From: Microstegium vimineum
Lineage: Eukaryota; Streptophyta; Magnoliopsida; Poales; Poaceae
Length of the DNA stretch: 64,000 nt
Direction of reading: 5' to 3'
NCBI GenBank assembly: GCA_022036555.1
Contig: CM039130.1
Coordinates: 24,636,519-24,700,518, forward strand
Position numbers and translations under genes: made by a program
Notes under the pieces: generated by a model
Seen by the model: the letters and a program-made list of their open reading frames with translations, nothing else
What the model was told of the DNA's origin: nothing
Databases searched by the model: none
Part shown: positions 1 to 11,731 of the stretch, one piece after another
Layout: the number at the start of each line of letters is the position of its first letter
Position numbering within the stretch: the first letter of the stretch is position 1

Positions 1-929
1 ATTTATAGTTTTAAATTAATTTATTATAAAAATACATTTTGTAATGAATCTAATTATGTTTATTTGATATAAAAAATACTTATATATTTTTTTAATTTGT
101 TACCGATCAAATCCATGAAAATATTTTATAATTACATTACTTTAGGGATAGAGGTTGTTCTAAAAATTAGCACCATGTTTAAATGATAAACGCAAACCAA
201 ACGTGCCCTTACTCTACTGGTAGTACTAATTTTTGGACGTATTTGGAGCAACTCCACCATTAATGCTATGAAGGTTTTGTCTTTTTTATTTATTTTGGTC
301 GAATCTTTGTAAAAACATAGTAAACCACACAAAAATATAAAATGAAAAATTCAATTTTGTTTGAATTTATATGAGTAGATCTACGTAATAAACATATAAT
401 ATATTATGATTTAGTATCAAAGCATCAAGGGATATAATATGAATGGTTTTGAAAGTTGAGGGATGTGTTTTCTTGGTTAGAGTCTTTTTTTTTGCAACGA
501 AAGAAGAATTATACTATATGAAACCTAGGTACATCAGTACATTACAAAATAGTACCCACGTTGTGAATAACACAACTCAAAAACCTAACATGTTAATTAC
601 TTTGTAGTGTGGATGACCGCACAGACAAACACTCGACAAATAGTACGAGAACAACTGCCCAACGAACGACGACCAACATTCCTAGGTGGGATTAAGGATC
701 TTTTTCTTGGTTGGAGTCGACCGATCGAAATCGGACTTTTGTAAAAGTTGGAGGACCTTGAGTACACGTTTTCCAATTAATAAAAAAAACGAGCGGACCG
801 GGCCAGAAGCGCGGTAGCAAGCTTCAGTGCTCGGCCCAATTCAGCAAAGCATTAAAAAGATTTCGGGTCAGCGCCTCGACTTGGGTTGGGTGGGTCTGCC
901 AAAAAGATTCAGCAAAGCCCTTCTTGTCC
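1..929. other. AT-rich intergenic sequence
   Basis: No open reading frame here looks coding. The stretch at about 296-415 resembles the inner arm of the long inverted-repeat element at 52363-53332: both carry an ATAAAAT-AAAAATTCAATTTT block, a TATATGAGTA or CATGAGTATATCTAC block and an AACATATAATAT block in the same order. It is therefore probably a relic of the same element family. A short direct repeat (AAAAAGATT..CAGCAAAG) occurs near 840-920. Confidence 0.5.
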
Positions 930-3900
930 TAGTCAAACTCTTTGTTGGGATTCCCAAATCTCAGTACTAATCCGTCCCTCGAGCCGCCCAACCTCCTCCT
1001 CCGCGGAGCCCCAGCGCCCCCGGCCGTTGCCGACGTTGCCACGCGCCGCTCGGCCTCCTCCTCCGCGCCGCCCGGTCTCCTCATCCGCGGCCACCCAGCC
1101 GCCCCCTCCGCGGAGCCCCAAGCGCCTCGGCCACAGATCGGCCGCAGATCTGTCGGTCACAACGAGGCTCGACGCATCGCCTTAACTCTTCTGGACGCGG
1201 CGACGCCTCCCCGACCTGCGCCGCCGCCTCGATGATGCCCGGACGCCTTCCCAATCTGCGCCACCGCCGGACTCACCGGACACCACGACGCCTCTCCAAC
1301 CTGCGACTCATGACGCCGGAACATTTCCCCGACCTGCGCCCACCCCTCCACGCCGCTGAAGCTTCGCGCCGCCTTGACGAGCGCCTAGAGATCAGCAAGA
1401 TCCGGTGACCCACGACGCCCTCTACTTCGGCATCAACCCAGGTGTCAAGGTCGACCTCGCGCCGCTGCATCCGCTCCAGTCCACCATCCAATCGGCAAGG
1501 ATGTGTCACTCTCCTAATGCTGAGCCTGGGAAACATGTTTGGGGAAACAAGCTCGGGACAAAGGCCATCATGCAGTTCGTGACTTCTATGCCCAAATCCC
1601 CTTCACGCAGTTCACTCCCACGCCCCCAGTTCTCGCTGGAAAATATATTTATTTCTATCAATTATTTTGAATTCGAGTTAGTAAGTAGTTAGTGGTTGAT
1701 CGAGCATTAAAAGCAAGGATCGTTCGGCTGCTGGGATTGACAGTGCTGAGGGAAGTTTCGATAAATTCCTGAAACTTTGTTACCTTCCTCATGGATAGGC
1801 CTCTGGAGCATGAAATTTTGTCACGGATTTGCATCATTTTTTGTAAGAATGTTGTAAGGACGAGGAATCATTTGTGCCTCTGTAGTGATAGGTTTATTTA
1901 CATTCTCCTTTTATCTTGCTGCATTGTACTGAAATAATTTTACATTCTACTTTTCTCTTGCTCCATTATAATGAAACATTGAGGCTTATCTAATGTGCAA
2001 AGAAAGTATAGATTGGGAACAGGTGAAGAAAGGCGAAGGTCTGGAACTTGCCAGTGGCGTTACGACTTATGAGCCTCACACTTCCGCTCTTTTTGTCATA
2101 ATTTTTTTCTGCGCAAGGGCTCCTTTCTTATGATCTTATCTTACTTCTGCTCTTTCTGTCATCAGGACTTTTCCAATATGTTGCAATGCATTTCTGTGGT
2201 TCCTAGAACATCCCTCGCTGCTCATATGCACAGGGCAAGGGTCCAGCGCAGTTCTGTCCTCGACGGCGTTGTCACTCCCAGGTGAGGTTCGCTCTTTTGA
2301 TCATTTTCATTTCTCAGGATGCATGAAACCTTAGTAGGATTCTCACTACATATTCTCTCGATGTCGCTGCGGTGGTGCAGTCTGGAGTTCTTTAGACGAC
2401 ATTATGAGTTTGTGCTGAAATGTGAATGATTTAACTGCCAATTATATTGATTAGCATCTTAGCTATTGCCTCAATCATGATTTTATGGTAGCTATGTTTG
2501 TTATAAAAAAAGTTCAGAAACCCTGCCCTTTTGATGATGTATATTTTGCATACTGCTGGAATCCTTGATTTTTTTTTTCTAAAAACACATAAAGTTGATC
2601 TTTTCAGGAATTGTTTGCTTTCACGTTTATCTTTAATGTCCTAACTGAACCTTGAACCTTGCTACTCTGAGTGCTTGATGACCCAAAGATATATATGTGC
2701 AAAGATGCAGCTCTTCGTTTAGATTCCAAAAAGAATACTGCAGCATGCAACCTCTTAGCCATCATGATTTTTCATTTCCAAAAAGAGTATGTTTATCTTT
2801 AATGTACTAACTGAACCTTGAACCTTGCTACTCTGAGTGCTTGATTTTTCATTTCCAAAAAGAATACAGACCCAGATGTGATTGTATCATATAATTTACT
2901 TAATTGTTACGGCTATATTAACTTTATATGTAGTACATACATGATTTTTGGAACATTGCAACATGGTATTTTATCTAACGACGGCGCCAGCCCCACTGGG
3001 CACCAAATTTGAACTCTAGCATCTAATTGATTTTCCATTTCTTTTTTAAATTTTTTTCCGGTCTTAAACGAACTTATCTGATTCTTCAACATACCTTTAC
3101 AATTTGGTGTCAATCAGAGTAAAAACTATAGAGGGTACCATAGCTATCATTCATTGTTCATTCTTGTCGGAGTAAACATGAGCATTTTCTGCTTGTCTAT
3201 AGTGAGTCGTAGGAGGCGCACATGCTTGCGTGCAGGACTGAGTAGTACTATTTTTCACATATCCCTAATGGCCATCACTCTTATGCAGTTTGGTTCTAAT
3301 GCTTGCGTGCAGTTACGGGAGGTGGTCGATTCTTGTTATCTCTGGGGCCAACAATGTTTGTAGGAACCACTGTCAGCAACGATGACCCACTCAAGAATTT
3401 AGTATTTTTTGCTAGATATTAGAAGTAAAAAAGATATTACTTGAATTAACTCTGTAATCACAATCAATATTCCAGTTAGCTTAATATGTGATCATACTTG
3501 AAATTTTTTGCTATATATAATTGGTTTAGAAGTTCAGTGGTTGTGGGCAACTGGTGGAACTGGAAATCCTGGTGGGTATAGGACCATAATTCTGGCATGT
3601 TTTGTTTTTCATATATTGGGCCTGTTTCCTAGCTTGGCTTATTTGTGATGAGAACCTACAAGCATGAACTTACTAGGCTACCATTTTGTTTAAGTATGAT
3701 CACTGTCAACGTTGTAGTCAACCAGTTATCTAGAAGCATGGCTGCAGCTTGCGTTGTAGTCAACCTTGTGTTGTTGCCAGCATAGGTAACATGTTCGAGG
3801 AAATTCCCATGACACTTTTAAATTTGTTTGTCAATGTTATGATTAGTGATCTGTGCTTATTTCAATTGCTCGGTTGAGAAATATATTTCTTTTATAGTTT

Positions 3901-6530
3901 CTTAACCTTGTGTGTGTATTGAAGCTAGAATGAGGTGTTAACCTCTGTTTTCATTTATTTTCCTTCAGAGAAGACATATGACCCACATATGAGCAACGAG
4001 ATCCCATAACTAGCAGAAATCTGCACAAGCTAGGAAGTAACACGGTATGTAGTCTACTTCTGATATTTGGGTTAGCATTTGATGGTTCAGATAATAGTTG
4101 TAATATTTTTCTGCTCAATAGGCAGATAATATTCAACGTCTGATGTTAGGATGCAACTGATATTCCATGATTGAAGCTCACTAATCTAAATATCTATAAT
4201 ACTTCAGTTGAATCGAAACTATAAAAATCTATCTATGTTTTGTCAAGTGCAGGATCTAAATTTTGCAGAACAAATAGGCCACTCAAATCTTTCTATCTTT
4301 CTACTTAGAGTCATGTCCATTACTAACTCTGTGTCCATTAAAACATGCATCAGTTCTTAAAGTCTACAATTTACAGATAATGCAAAATTAGCTCAGTAGA
4401 GATGTCTGAATCAAGTAAGACATTTATTTTTATTATCTAGAGACAACTACTTAGTTTGCCAAAATCTTAACTTTGCTCTAAGGTAAAATTTGTTATTAGA
4501 AATTTAAGGTAAAATTTAAGGTGAATTTGCACATTGGCCGCCCAGCAGTTGAGTACTGCAATAAACTCTTAGAGGATCTAGCCATCGACAATGGATGGTG
4601 TGGGCATCAGCCATCTTGCAGTTGAGCATGGTGTCCATGGCATGTGCTTCAGAACGGGCGCACACGGCGATCTTGGACACAATCCAACACACCTTTCACG
4701 TCACAATCCATCAGCCATGTTATTAGAAATATCACATGACTCACAACCACGTCTCAGTTTGTGCCATTGCATTGATCTGTACACTTCTCGTCTATTTTGA
4801 CAAATACCTTTAGCCCTCCACCTGTGATGGTATGTTATAAAAAGCATGGGAGTCCTCTCATGGAGGTCATCAAGGCACAGTGAAACCAGATTCGAAGAAT
4901 TTATTGTGTTGATAATTGTCACCAGTGAACCAAGATGATCAAAGTACTATTTTATTTGAAAACGACAAATGATGAGGGGTTGTATGCCATACTGCAATTG
5001 ACAGATTTTAGCTGTAAAGTTTGAGTAAAAGAAAATAAGATGCAGCTGGTTTAGTCTAATGTAAATTCAGAGCAGTGCAAAAGCTTTTGAATGCAACCAT
5101 GTAGTTTGATGGTCATAGCATGATTCAGTAATCAAGTACAGTACTAAGTTGTCTCAACTTCTCCCGATGATACCGGAGTATTTCCACCAATCCTAAATGA
5201 AGTGAAGCACAAAAAAAATTATATTGCTACCAGTACTCGTCCACCAATAATCAATCAAGCAAACAAATCCATGAATCCAGAAGGGGATTGGATTGGGGAG
5301 GCAGTAACTGGATGGCGCCGTGAGTGATCCTTCTGAAAATATTTGGGATTGTGACTCACTGCTCAGGTGCGAAGAACGTTACAGTTTCTTTGTATGTTCA
5401 TCTAAGAAGAGATTTGACTACACAAAATTGTAGCTTTCTTCCACTTTGAGTTGTTTTTTCCTTTTTAGTTGCTTTGCAGGAAAATAGCATCTACTTTTCT
5501 GTTGTTGGTGGTGAAAAAAGGGAGGACAAAAAGGAGGTTGAGCGAAATTTCGAGGAAAATAGCTTTGGAAGCAAACTTACTTTTCTGTACTTTGTGATGA
5601 TTGAAGTGAACTGCAGAGCTTGGTGGATTAGTTGTTCTAGATAAACTGTGTTAAGAAAAACAGTAGCAGAGTAGAGTTTCAATCTTTCTTAAACTACTTC
5701 AGTGGTGTTGATCCTAATAAGAAGTCATAATGCGATGTCATGCCATTTTACCTCATCGTGATCATGATATGATATTGTGAGAATGGTTAGAAGCCATTAT
5801 GAACTTGCGCAGTTTATCAGATGTTTCATTGATAGAAAATTGAAAGCCTGAGTACATTGGATTATTGTAGCGTATGTAAAGAGTGCATACATTACCTAGA
5901 AGGTATAGATATACATGGTACTAAGGGTAACAGTGACACATATATAGGACTTGATCTGTTTAGAACAGCTTGCACTTTCTTGAATCCTAGCATCCTGTTA
6001 CCCCTGTTGCATCAATGCTTTCTCAATGGCCACATCATTTTATTCACATCCTATTCCTTTTTTTGCTTTTCAGGAATAAAAGGAGTAGAGCTGAGCTTGG
6101 TTTGTTGTAGTGTTGGAACTGTTGGTGCGAGCCGTCAGGCATGGATCGAAAGTAATAGTTGGAAGTTGGCGTCGGGAGTCGGGAGTACATCCGGTCGGTG
6201 GAGGCAGTATTTAGATGCATCATCAACATGGACAGATGTGGATGTAGGCTGTGTCCTTTTGTGTTCCTGTTTGTTTTTCCCTTGTGTGTGCTTCTTGTGG
6301 TTTAGGTGCAGCCTTGTAGAACTGAACTTACTAATGGACTGGTAGGTCAGCCTGAAGTAGTTTGATAAAAGCAGTTGCCAAAGAGTCGCAGCTCGCAGGA
6401 TCACCTGCTGCTACATGCCTACATGTAGCGTATGCATGCTTGTTCCTGCTATCTTTCGGAAAGATTTGGATTGTGCATACTCGTTTCCTACTATTCTTGC
6501 TCGTACTATGTATAGAGTCGTAGATGACTT
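930..6530 (+). other. Possible spliced transcription unit, weak coding potential
   Basis: A GC-rich block (930-1540) of the kind seen in grass first exons is followed by AT-rich, intron-like sequence. Several segments have good splice borders. One at 2166-2281 follows CATCAG and ends before GTGAGG, with 38 open codons. Another near 3976-4045 follows TTCCTTCAG and ends before GTATGT but contains a stop. A third starts after TTGCTTTTCAG near 6073. No frame joins them into a protein I recognise. It could be a decayed gene, a long non-coding RNA or chance. Confidence 0.25.
2166..2281 (+). other. Candidate exon, unidentified
   Basis: The segment is bounded by an AG acceptor (ATCAG) and a GTGAGG donor. 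It is open in the frame starting at its first base, with 38 codons plus two bases, and the translation is rich in Ser, Val and Arg. I do not recognise the product and could not find matching neighbouring exons. Confidence 0.25.
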
Positions 6531-6534
6531 TGCT

Positions 6535-6935
6535 CAGTAATCTTGGCGAGGCAACGAGGGTTTCCTTAAGACCGTAATTGCTGCAACTGCGAATGTTATC
6601 TCACCAGCACGCGCGGCATACTGGTTCAAGAGGCCTCGAACCCTCGACCCATGTTGGGCTGAATCCAGACATTAGTGGGCTTTGGATGCTGAAACGGGGA
6701 TGAGATGGAGTTGGGTACTTGGGTTCTTACAACTGGCCCGGCTGTGACTGTGGACCAGGCTTTCTATGTCCGTTCGTTATGGACTGGGTTTCGTTAACGA
6801 GTCAAAAATCGGGCACGGCTACTCGCGCGACAGCCGACAAACGGGAAACCATGCAATTTTTACAGTGTCTTGATTACTTGTTAATGGCGACGGCGGGGTG
6901 CTTTGATCCGATGAACATCTGATAGAAACTCACTT
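6535..6935. other. Unannotated spacer
   Basis: I see no gene or repeat here. Short open frames exist on the plus strand, but they have no recognisable motif and no splice context. Confidence 0.4.
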
Positions 6936-7148
6936 AACATCTCTACTCTCTCTACTATAATTGAAATCATCTAAAAAGAGTGGGAAGCCTGATCTCACCT
7001 CTTGACCCCACAACCAGGCTCCCCGCACTGTCTCGTGAAAAAAAAAATCTTACCCGATCCGATCCCATCTTACCCGATCCGATCCCACCGATCCAGCCTG
7101 TGCCATGAACCACGCCGTGTGCCTGGCGTCCACCCCGTGCACCACGCT

Positions 7149-7395
7149 ATGATCCCACCACGCCGCCGCTACGACCGCTCCCGCGAGTCGCTCCTCCCGA
7201 GCTTCCTCTACACCTCCTCGGCGCGCTCCTTCGCCGCCACAGGCGCCGCTGCGCGCCTCCCTGTCTCCACCCCGGCGCCTGCCGCGGCTGGAGCAGGAGG
7301 CGGCGTCCCGTTCTCGATCCACACGCCCAACGAGAAGATCGAGATGTACTCGCCGGCCTTCTACGCCGCCTGCACCGCCGGAGGAATCGCCGTGA
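7149..7395 (+). pseudogene. Mitochondrial phosphate carrier, first-exon fragment
   Basis: The plus-strand frame reads RSRESLLPSFLYTSSARSFA, then an Ala/Pro/Gly-rich linker, then EKIEMYSPAFYAACTAGGI. This is the start of the plant mitochondrial phosphate transporter (PHT3/MPT type), the inner-membrane carrier that imports phosphate into the matrix. In intact genes this point leads directly into the first transmembrane repeat with its PxD signature. Here the match stops abruptly after GGIA and the frame runs into unrelated residues and a stop at 7433. None of the six transmembrane helices follows within 1 kb. It is a broken or captured exon. A TCTCTACTATAA motif about 200 bp upstream resembles a Helitron 5' terminus, which is a known route of exon capture in grasses. 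Confidence 0.7.
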
Positions 7396-7433
7396 TGGGA
7401 GGCAAGATTCTAAAAAATAGAGCATTGAAATGA

Positions 7434-8518
7434 GAAGGTGGCAAGGGCGAGATATCAGTACCAAAATCAGAACACCATAGGCATGAAAATTCGCGACACC
7501 ATCAGCGAGCTAAATAGATAATTAAATGTAGCGCATCATGCATGGGAAAGTAATGGTTTATGAGCAAAAATGTAGTCAGCTAAGCGTATGAGGTGGTGTG
7601 GAAACCGTACTGTCATTTTAAGAATGCAAATCCAACTAAGATGTCACGATTCACATAATTTTATCTTGAATGGTAGGGTTCACAAACCTGTGGCCATATA
7701 AGGTGTTGACCATTCACATATTTTTTGCTGACAACTAATAATGCATATTCTGCAAAAAAAAAAAATCTAATAATGCATATTCTGCAAAAAAAGAAACTAA
7801 TAATGCATATTGTTGTTAACAGCAGTAGCAACATATGAGGTGGCCATATAGAGAGTTTAGAGGAGCAGAGTCTCATGCTCGAAATGCATTTTTTTAAAAC
7901 TGCACACATGCATCTGGAGGTAGGAATTTGTGTCACCTGCACTGTAAACTTCAGAGAAAGGATACCACTTTGGCAGTACGTAACCTGGCATAAATAAAAT
8001 GAAGGCTTCCCTTCGGTGGAAACAGGCATTGAAGCCTTCCATTCAGTGGAGCATGGTGATATATATTCCGAAATTAATTTGGCAGCCTAACAAATCAAAT
8101 GCATACCAACTCACCAAGCAAAGTGATGAAGACAGCACAGAAAATATGCAAGGGTTATGTGGTAGCCTAATAAATCAAATGCACACCAAGCAAAACGATG
8201 AGGACAGCATGGGAAATATGCAAGGGTTAATTCGACACCGACACACTGAAAGATTGGTTGTGCAGGTAATGTACAATAAGGGGAAAATGATTGGAAGAAG
8301 TAACATATGCATTCCCGGAAGCAGGGAATGGGAGGGCAAAGTAATGCCCCATTGGAAATCAAGTAGATCGCTGTGCCCCTGAAAGATAACCATTGAAGAC
8401 TTAGCTGTAAATAAGAAATAAATATAGATAGAATCTTTCTGAACGTGTACATACATGTTCAATATACGACATACCAATAGCTAAACTTGCATTATGTAGA
8501 TCCACAGAACAAGAACGT
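7434..8518. other. Spacer with short tandem repeats, left flank of the gypsy element
   Basis: No supported gene. Around 7733-7812 the unit CTAATAATGCATATTCTGCA plus an A-run occurs about three times. At about 8083-8230 a block starting AGCCTAAYAAATCAAATGCA and ending AATATGCAAGGGTTA is duplicated in tandem, with a period near 80 bp. Five bases next to the LTR (AACGT, 8514-8518) would be the target-site copy, but its partner is missing because the other end of the element is lost. Confidence 0.45.
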
Positions 8519-8924
8519 TGTCGGTGTTATGACCCGGGGTCAAGACCACCAACTAGTAAATTTATATATCGCGTGCTCCCTCTTTCAGACGTGATGCAAG
8601 ATGGACACAAGGTTTATCCTGGTTCGGGCAAAGAAGGCCCTACGTCCAGCGGGGGAGGATGACTTGTATTATCTCGCACTCAAACGTGCTCGTACAGTGG
8701 GGGTACAAGCTGTGTTACATGGGGTTGCTCGGAGCAAGCTGAAGCCTAAGGCTAGCAGTGCTGCCCTAGGCGACGGGTTGGCTGCTCGAGGGGTCGATCG
8801 AGCAGCGGGGTGTGTGGAGTGTGAGGGTCTGAACTGAAGTCTCGGATCGGAGATTTCAGGATCCAGCCCGCGAGAGAGATAGAGAGAGAGAGATCCAGAT
8901 CCCTTTCTTCTACCTCGGCGTCCC

Positions 8925-8932
8925 CTTTTATA
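8925..8932 (-). promoter_or_regulatory. LTR TATA box
   Basis: TATAAAAG is read on the minus strand, inside the LTR and in the transcription direction of gag-pol. This is the expected core promoter for the genomic RNA. In this copy it lies in the 3' LTR, so it would fire into the left flanking DNA. Confidence 0.55.
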
Positions 8933-9432
8933 GACCAAGGGGAGGTCCGAATGGGCAGCGTGTCTGTGGCACAGTGTTGGTGGAGGGACGTCGAGCACTG
9001 TGGCGGCATGGCCTTCCCGTCCTTTTTGCGCTCTGGGTCGTGGTGGCAGTGGGAGTCGCCGCGGCACGTCGCGGCACAGCTTCCGCAGATGGGCGCGAAT
9101 CTCACAGCTGAAGCGAGACGGGGCAGATGGGACGGGCCCCATACTGGAGTTGTCGGAGGAAGGGGTCGAGCCCCTCGGTCGAGGGGGGGGGGGTCGAGCC
9201 CTGCGTGGCTCTGCTGTATCCCGAAGTCGTCGTCGAGGGTTGCACTGTTCACATTCCGAGGGGTGCTGCTGGAGTCCGTACTCGCGTCGTGGCGGCAGTA
9301 ACAGCACAGTTGACAGGAATCAAGGACATGACGGCGAGTTGTTGGATTTGACTGCGGACGCGGGCGCCCATGGCGTTAGGCGGATTTACTTTAACCCATA
9401 CCGGGAGCAGTTGGGCTGATCGAGCCTCCCGT

Positions 9433-9680
9433 CCGGGGGTCGTTCGTTCGACCCCTAGTCCGTCACTCGGCGTCGAGGTAGGGTCGGAGCAGAGGCGGAT
9501 TCGGAGGGATCTAAGTAGAGGGCGAGGGGTCGTTCGTTCGACCCTTCATCCGTCATTCGGCGTCGAGGTGGGGGCCGGGGGGTCGTTCGTTCGACCCCTC
9601 GTCCGTCATTCGGCGTCGAGTTGGAGGCCGGGGGGTCGTTCGAACGACCCTTCGTCCGTCATTCGGCGTCGAGGTGGGCC
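9433..9680. repeat. Four-copy tandem repeat with palindromic core in the LTR
   Basis: The unit is GGGGTCGTTCGTTCGACCCC followed by a CGTCCGTCATTCGGCGTCGAG-like tail. Copies start near 9435, 9526, 9577 and 9632. The fourth contains the perfect 18-bp palindrome GGGTCGTTCGAACGACCC (9633-9650). The other three are near-palindromes. Confidence 0.75.
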
Positions 9681-9842
9681 GGCCCATGACTCGCTGTCGT
9701 AGCCGGTGCAGGGGGCCTTCACGTGATGGGCCTTTCCTTGCTAACTTGAGCAGTGGGCTGGTCCCTGTCTTAAAAATGTTTGCTATGTTTTAGCGTTAGT
9801 TTATCGAAGGGTTTAGGGTACCCCTTACCTTCGTACCCGACA

Positions 9843-9864
9843 GTAGCCCCCGAGGCCCCAGAGG
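9843..9864 (-). promoter_or_regulatory. Polypurine tract
   Basis: On the minus strand the bases next to the 3' LTR read CCTCGGGGGCTAC, then TGTCGGG. This is the usual position and form of the plus-strand primer site in this lineage. A second copy of the same block sits 162 bp further in (from 10005). Confidence 0.65.
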
Positions 9865-10070
9865 AGTGATTAAGAACTCCTCCGGGGACTGTGATATATG
9901 TTTTCTCGGAGGGAGTAAGGATTACCCGGAGGTTTTGTCCTTGACCTGCAGGGTTAGTGAGAGGTTCGGTTCTCCGTGGGGTGCGCGCGAGCGCACCCCG
10001 CGGGGTAGCCCCCGAGGCCCCAGAGGAGTGATTAAGAACTCCTCTGGGGCTATAATACGTTGTATAGAGG
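9843..10070. repeat. Duplicated polypurine-tract block with a GCGA hairpin between copies
   Basis: GTAGCCCCCGAGGCCCCAGA followed by GGAGTGATTAAGAACTCCTC begins at 9843 and again at 10005. Each copy also contains the small inverted repeat GGAGT...ACTCC. Between them, 9978-9999 is GGGGTGCGC-GCGA-GCGCACCCC, a perfect 9-bp stem closed by a GNRA-type tetraloop. Confidence 0.75.
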
Positions 10071-10140
10071 GGTTTTTTAAGGATACCTGGAGACGTGGCG
10101 CCCTCTCGAGGGATTGATTCCGTTCCTTTCCCTGAAAAGA

Positions 10141-11300
10141 GAAGTGTTCGAGGGCGGCTGTCGAACCCTACCGAGGGCCAGCCTTCGCTCCCTCGAGCAT
10201 AACTGGAGTCAGAGCGCCCCACCCGAGAGGTCGACTCTGTCTGCCAGGTCACGAGTGTTTTCGACCCTCTTTCGTCGAGGGGTGTCGTGCGTAGTCGGAC
10301 CCTCGAGCCCTCGAATGGCAAGGCCTTCACTACCTCATAGCGTCCTTCCCACGGATCCTTGCGTTCGGATTGTGGGGTGAAGAGCATCGTGCTATCCTCG
10401 TTAGGACGAGCCCGAAGTCCTCGGTGAGCTGTTCTCGGGCATGAGTCGATTAGAAATGGTGCCCAGTAGGGGTAAAAATCCGAGTGAGAACTCGTGCCCC
10501 GTTCGATAGGGGTCGACTAGTGGCCCGGAGGCGTTTTCATTTAAGTAAGACCGTAAGGCTTACTAAGCATGACCATATGGATTACCAAGGTGCCAACCCC
10601 ATTCGATAGGAGTTGGTGGCTCGATGCCTCCCAGCGTAGGGATCCTTAGATATTCCTAGGTTATGCCTCGGATATGTCCCAGGGGACCTCGAGAGTTCAT
10701 TCTCGAGCTAGGGGCACGCGCCTGGCCCCCCCGGGACATCCCTGACTCGCATACTCGAGGGTGGCTGTCGAACTCCGTTCGTGGAGCCAGCCTTCGCTCC
10801 CTCAGGATTTGGGGGTGGATCGGAGTCCGTTAACCATGGGTCCTTCCTGACCTCAGGTACTCGAGGGCGGCTGTCGAACCCTATGTAAGGGCTAGCCTTC
10901 GCTCCCTCAAGATTTGACGGATGGTTCGTCATCCAACGCTATCCTCAGGAGGAGGAGTCCTGCCTTGTGGACCGCCGAGGGGAAGAATGGGTAATCATAT
11001 TGAACTTGGGGACATACCTGTGCCTTTGCCCATTGGGCTGGAGCTCTCGAGGGAGGCTGTCGAACCCCACGAAAGGGCCAGCCTTTGTCCCTTCGAGGCT
11101 GGGGAGTGAACTGGAGTTGACGACCCGAGGTCTCCTCAGACCTCGGGTACTCGAGGGGGTCTATCGAGCCCGTTCGTGAGCCGGCCTTTGTCCCCTCGAG
11201 ATTTCGGGGGTGGACCGAAGTACTAACCCAAGGTCATTTCTGCCCTCGGGTACTCAAGGGTAGCTGTAGAACCCTCTTTCGAGGGCCAGCTCTCGCTGCC
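10141..11300. repeat. Diverged tandem repeats of the Tat 3' region
   Basis: A block of the form TCGAGGGYGGCTGTCGAACC, a variable core, then GCCAGCCTTCGCTCCCTCRAG occurs near 10148, 10752, 10859, 11042, 11150 and 11251. Several neighbours are 101-108 bp apart. The region is GC-rich and has no credible coding frame. Amplified tandem repeats in the 3' untranslated region are known in Tat elements and can seed satellite DNA. Confidence 0.7.
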
Positions 11301-11522
11301 TCAAGATTCCTTACCTCCGAAGATAACGCTTCCGGCCGCGCGACTTTTTAGGCGATGTCCGTTCGGCGCAACAGTGGCAGTTGCAGGGCGGAGTGCGGTG
11401 CGGAGGCCGACGATGGGACAGAACGCCTTATCCTCAAGGGATACGCGGAAGGGGAGTACAGGCGCATTAAATGCAGAGATTCTCTTGCCTGTTTTGCCGG
11501 ATCCGTCCGTTGGCCTCCCGCT

Positions 11523-11530
11523 TATAAATA
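11523..11530 (+). promoter_or_regulatory. TATA box of the antisense gene
   Basis: TATAAATA on the plus strand lies about 209 bp before the first ATG of the antisense coding region. It is set in GC-rich sequence, followed by a C/T-rich leader (11568-11620). Position and context fit an RNA polymerase II core promoter driving transcription opposite to gag-pol. Confidence 0.5.
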
Positions 11531-11731
11531 GCGAAGGCGAGGAGTCGGGTGCTTTTTCCGCGCACTTGCCTTTCCTGCCTCCTTGCCATCGCCTTCCCTG
11601 CCTCCTTCTCCCCGCCATTGCCTTTAGGCGCCCCGCGAGCCGAAACTTTGCGCACACGAGAGAGAAAGAGAAGGGAGATAGGGAACGCACCTTCCGCCCC
11701 TAAGCCCAAGCGCATCACCCTTCCCGATCCC

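Larger units (their letters stand above)
8519..9842 (-). repeat. LTR of the Tat element (its 3' LTR)
   Basis: The borders are TGTCGGTGTT on the left and TACCCGACA on the right, the inverted TG..CA ends expected of an LTR. The length is 1324 bp. A polypurine tract abuts the inner border. The sequence ATCCTGGTTCGGGCAAAGAA near 8617 looks like a common motif of grass gypsy LTRs, as far as I recall. There is a GA-rich microsatellite at about 8872-8892. Near 9433-9680 a ~50-bp unit is repeated four times. Confidence 0.85.

Noticed and set aside
886..1540. Several overlapping plus- and minus-strand ORFs in GC-rich DNA
   Set aside because: Pro/Arg/Ser low-complexity translations in many frames at once, as expected from GC-rich composition without stops; no domain or consistent frame.
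8551..8556. ACTAGT near the LTR start as a Helitron end for the phosphate-carrier fragment
   Set aside because: It lies inside the LTR and has no preceding GC hairpin.
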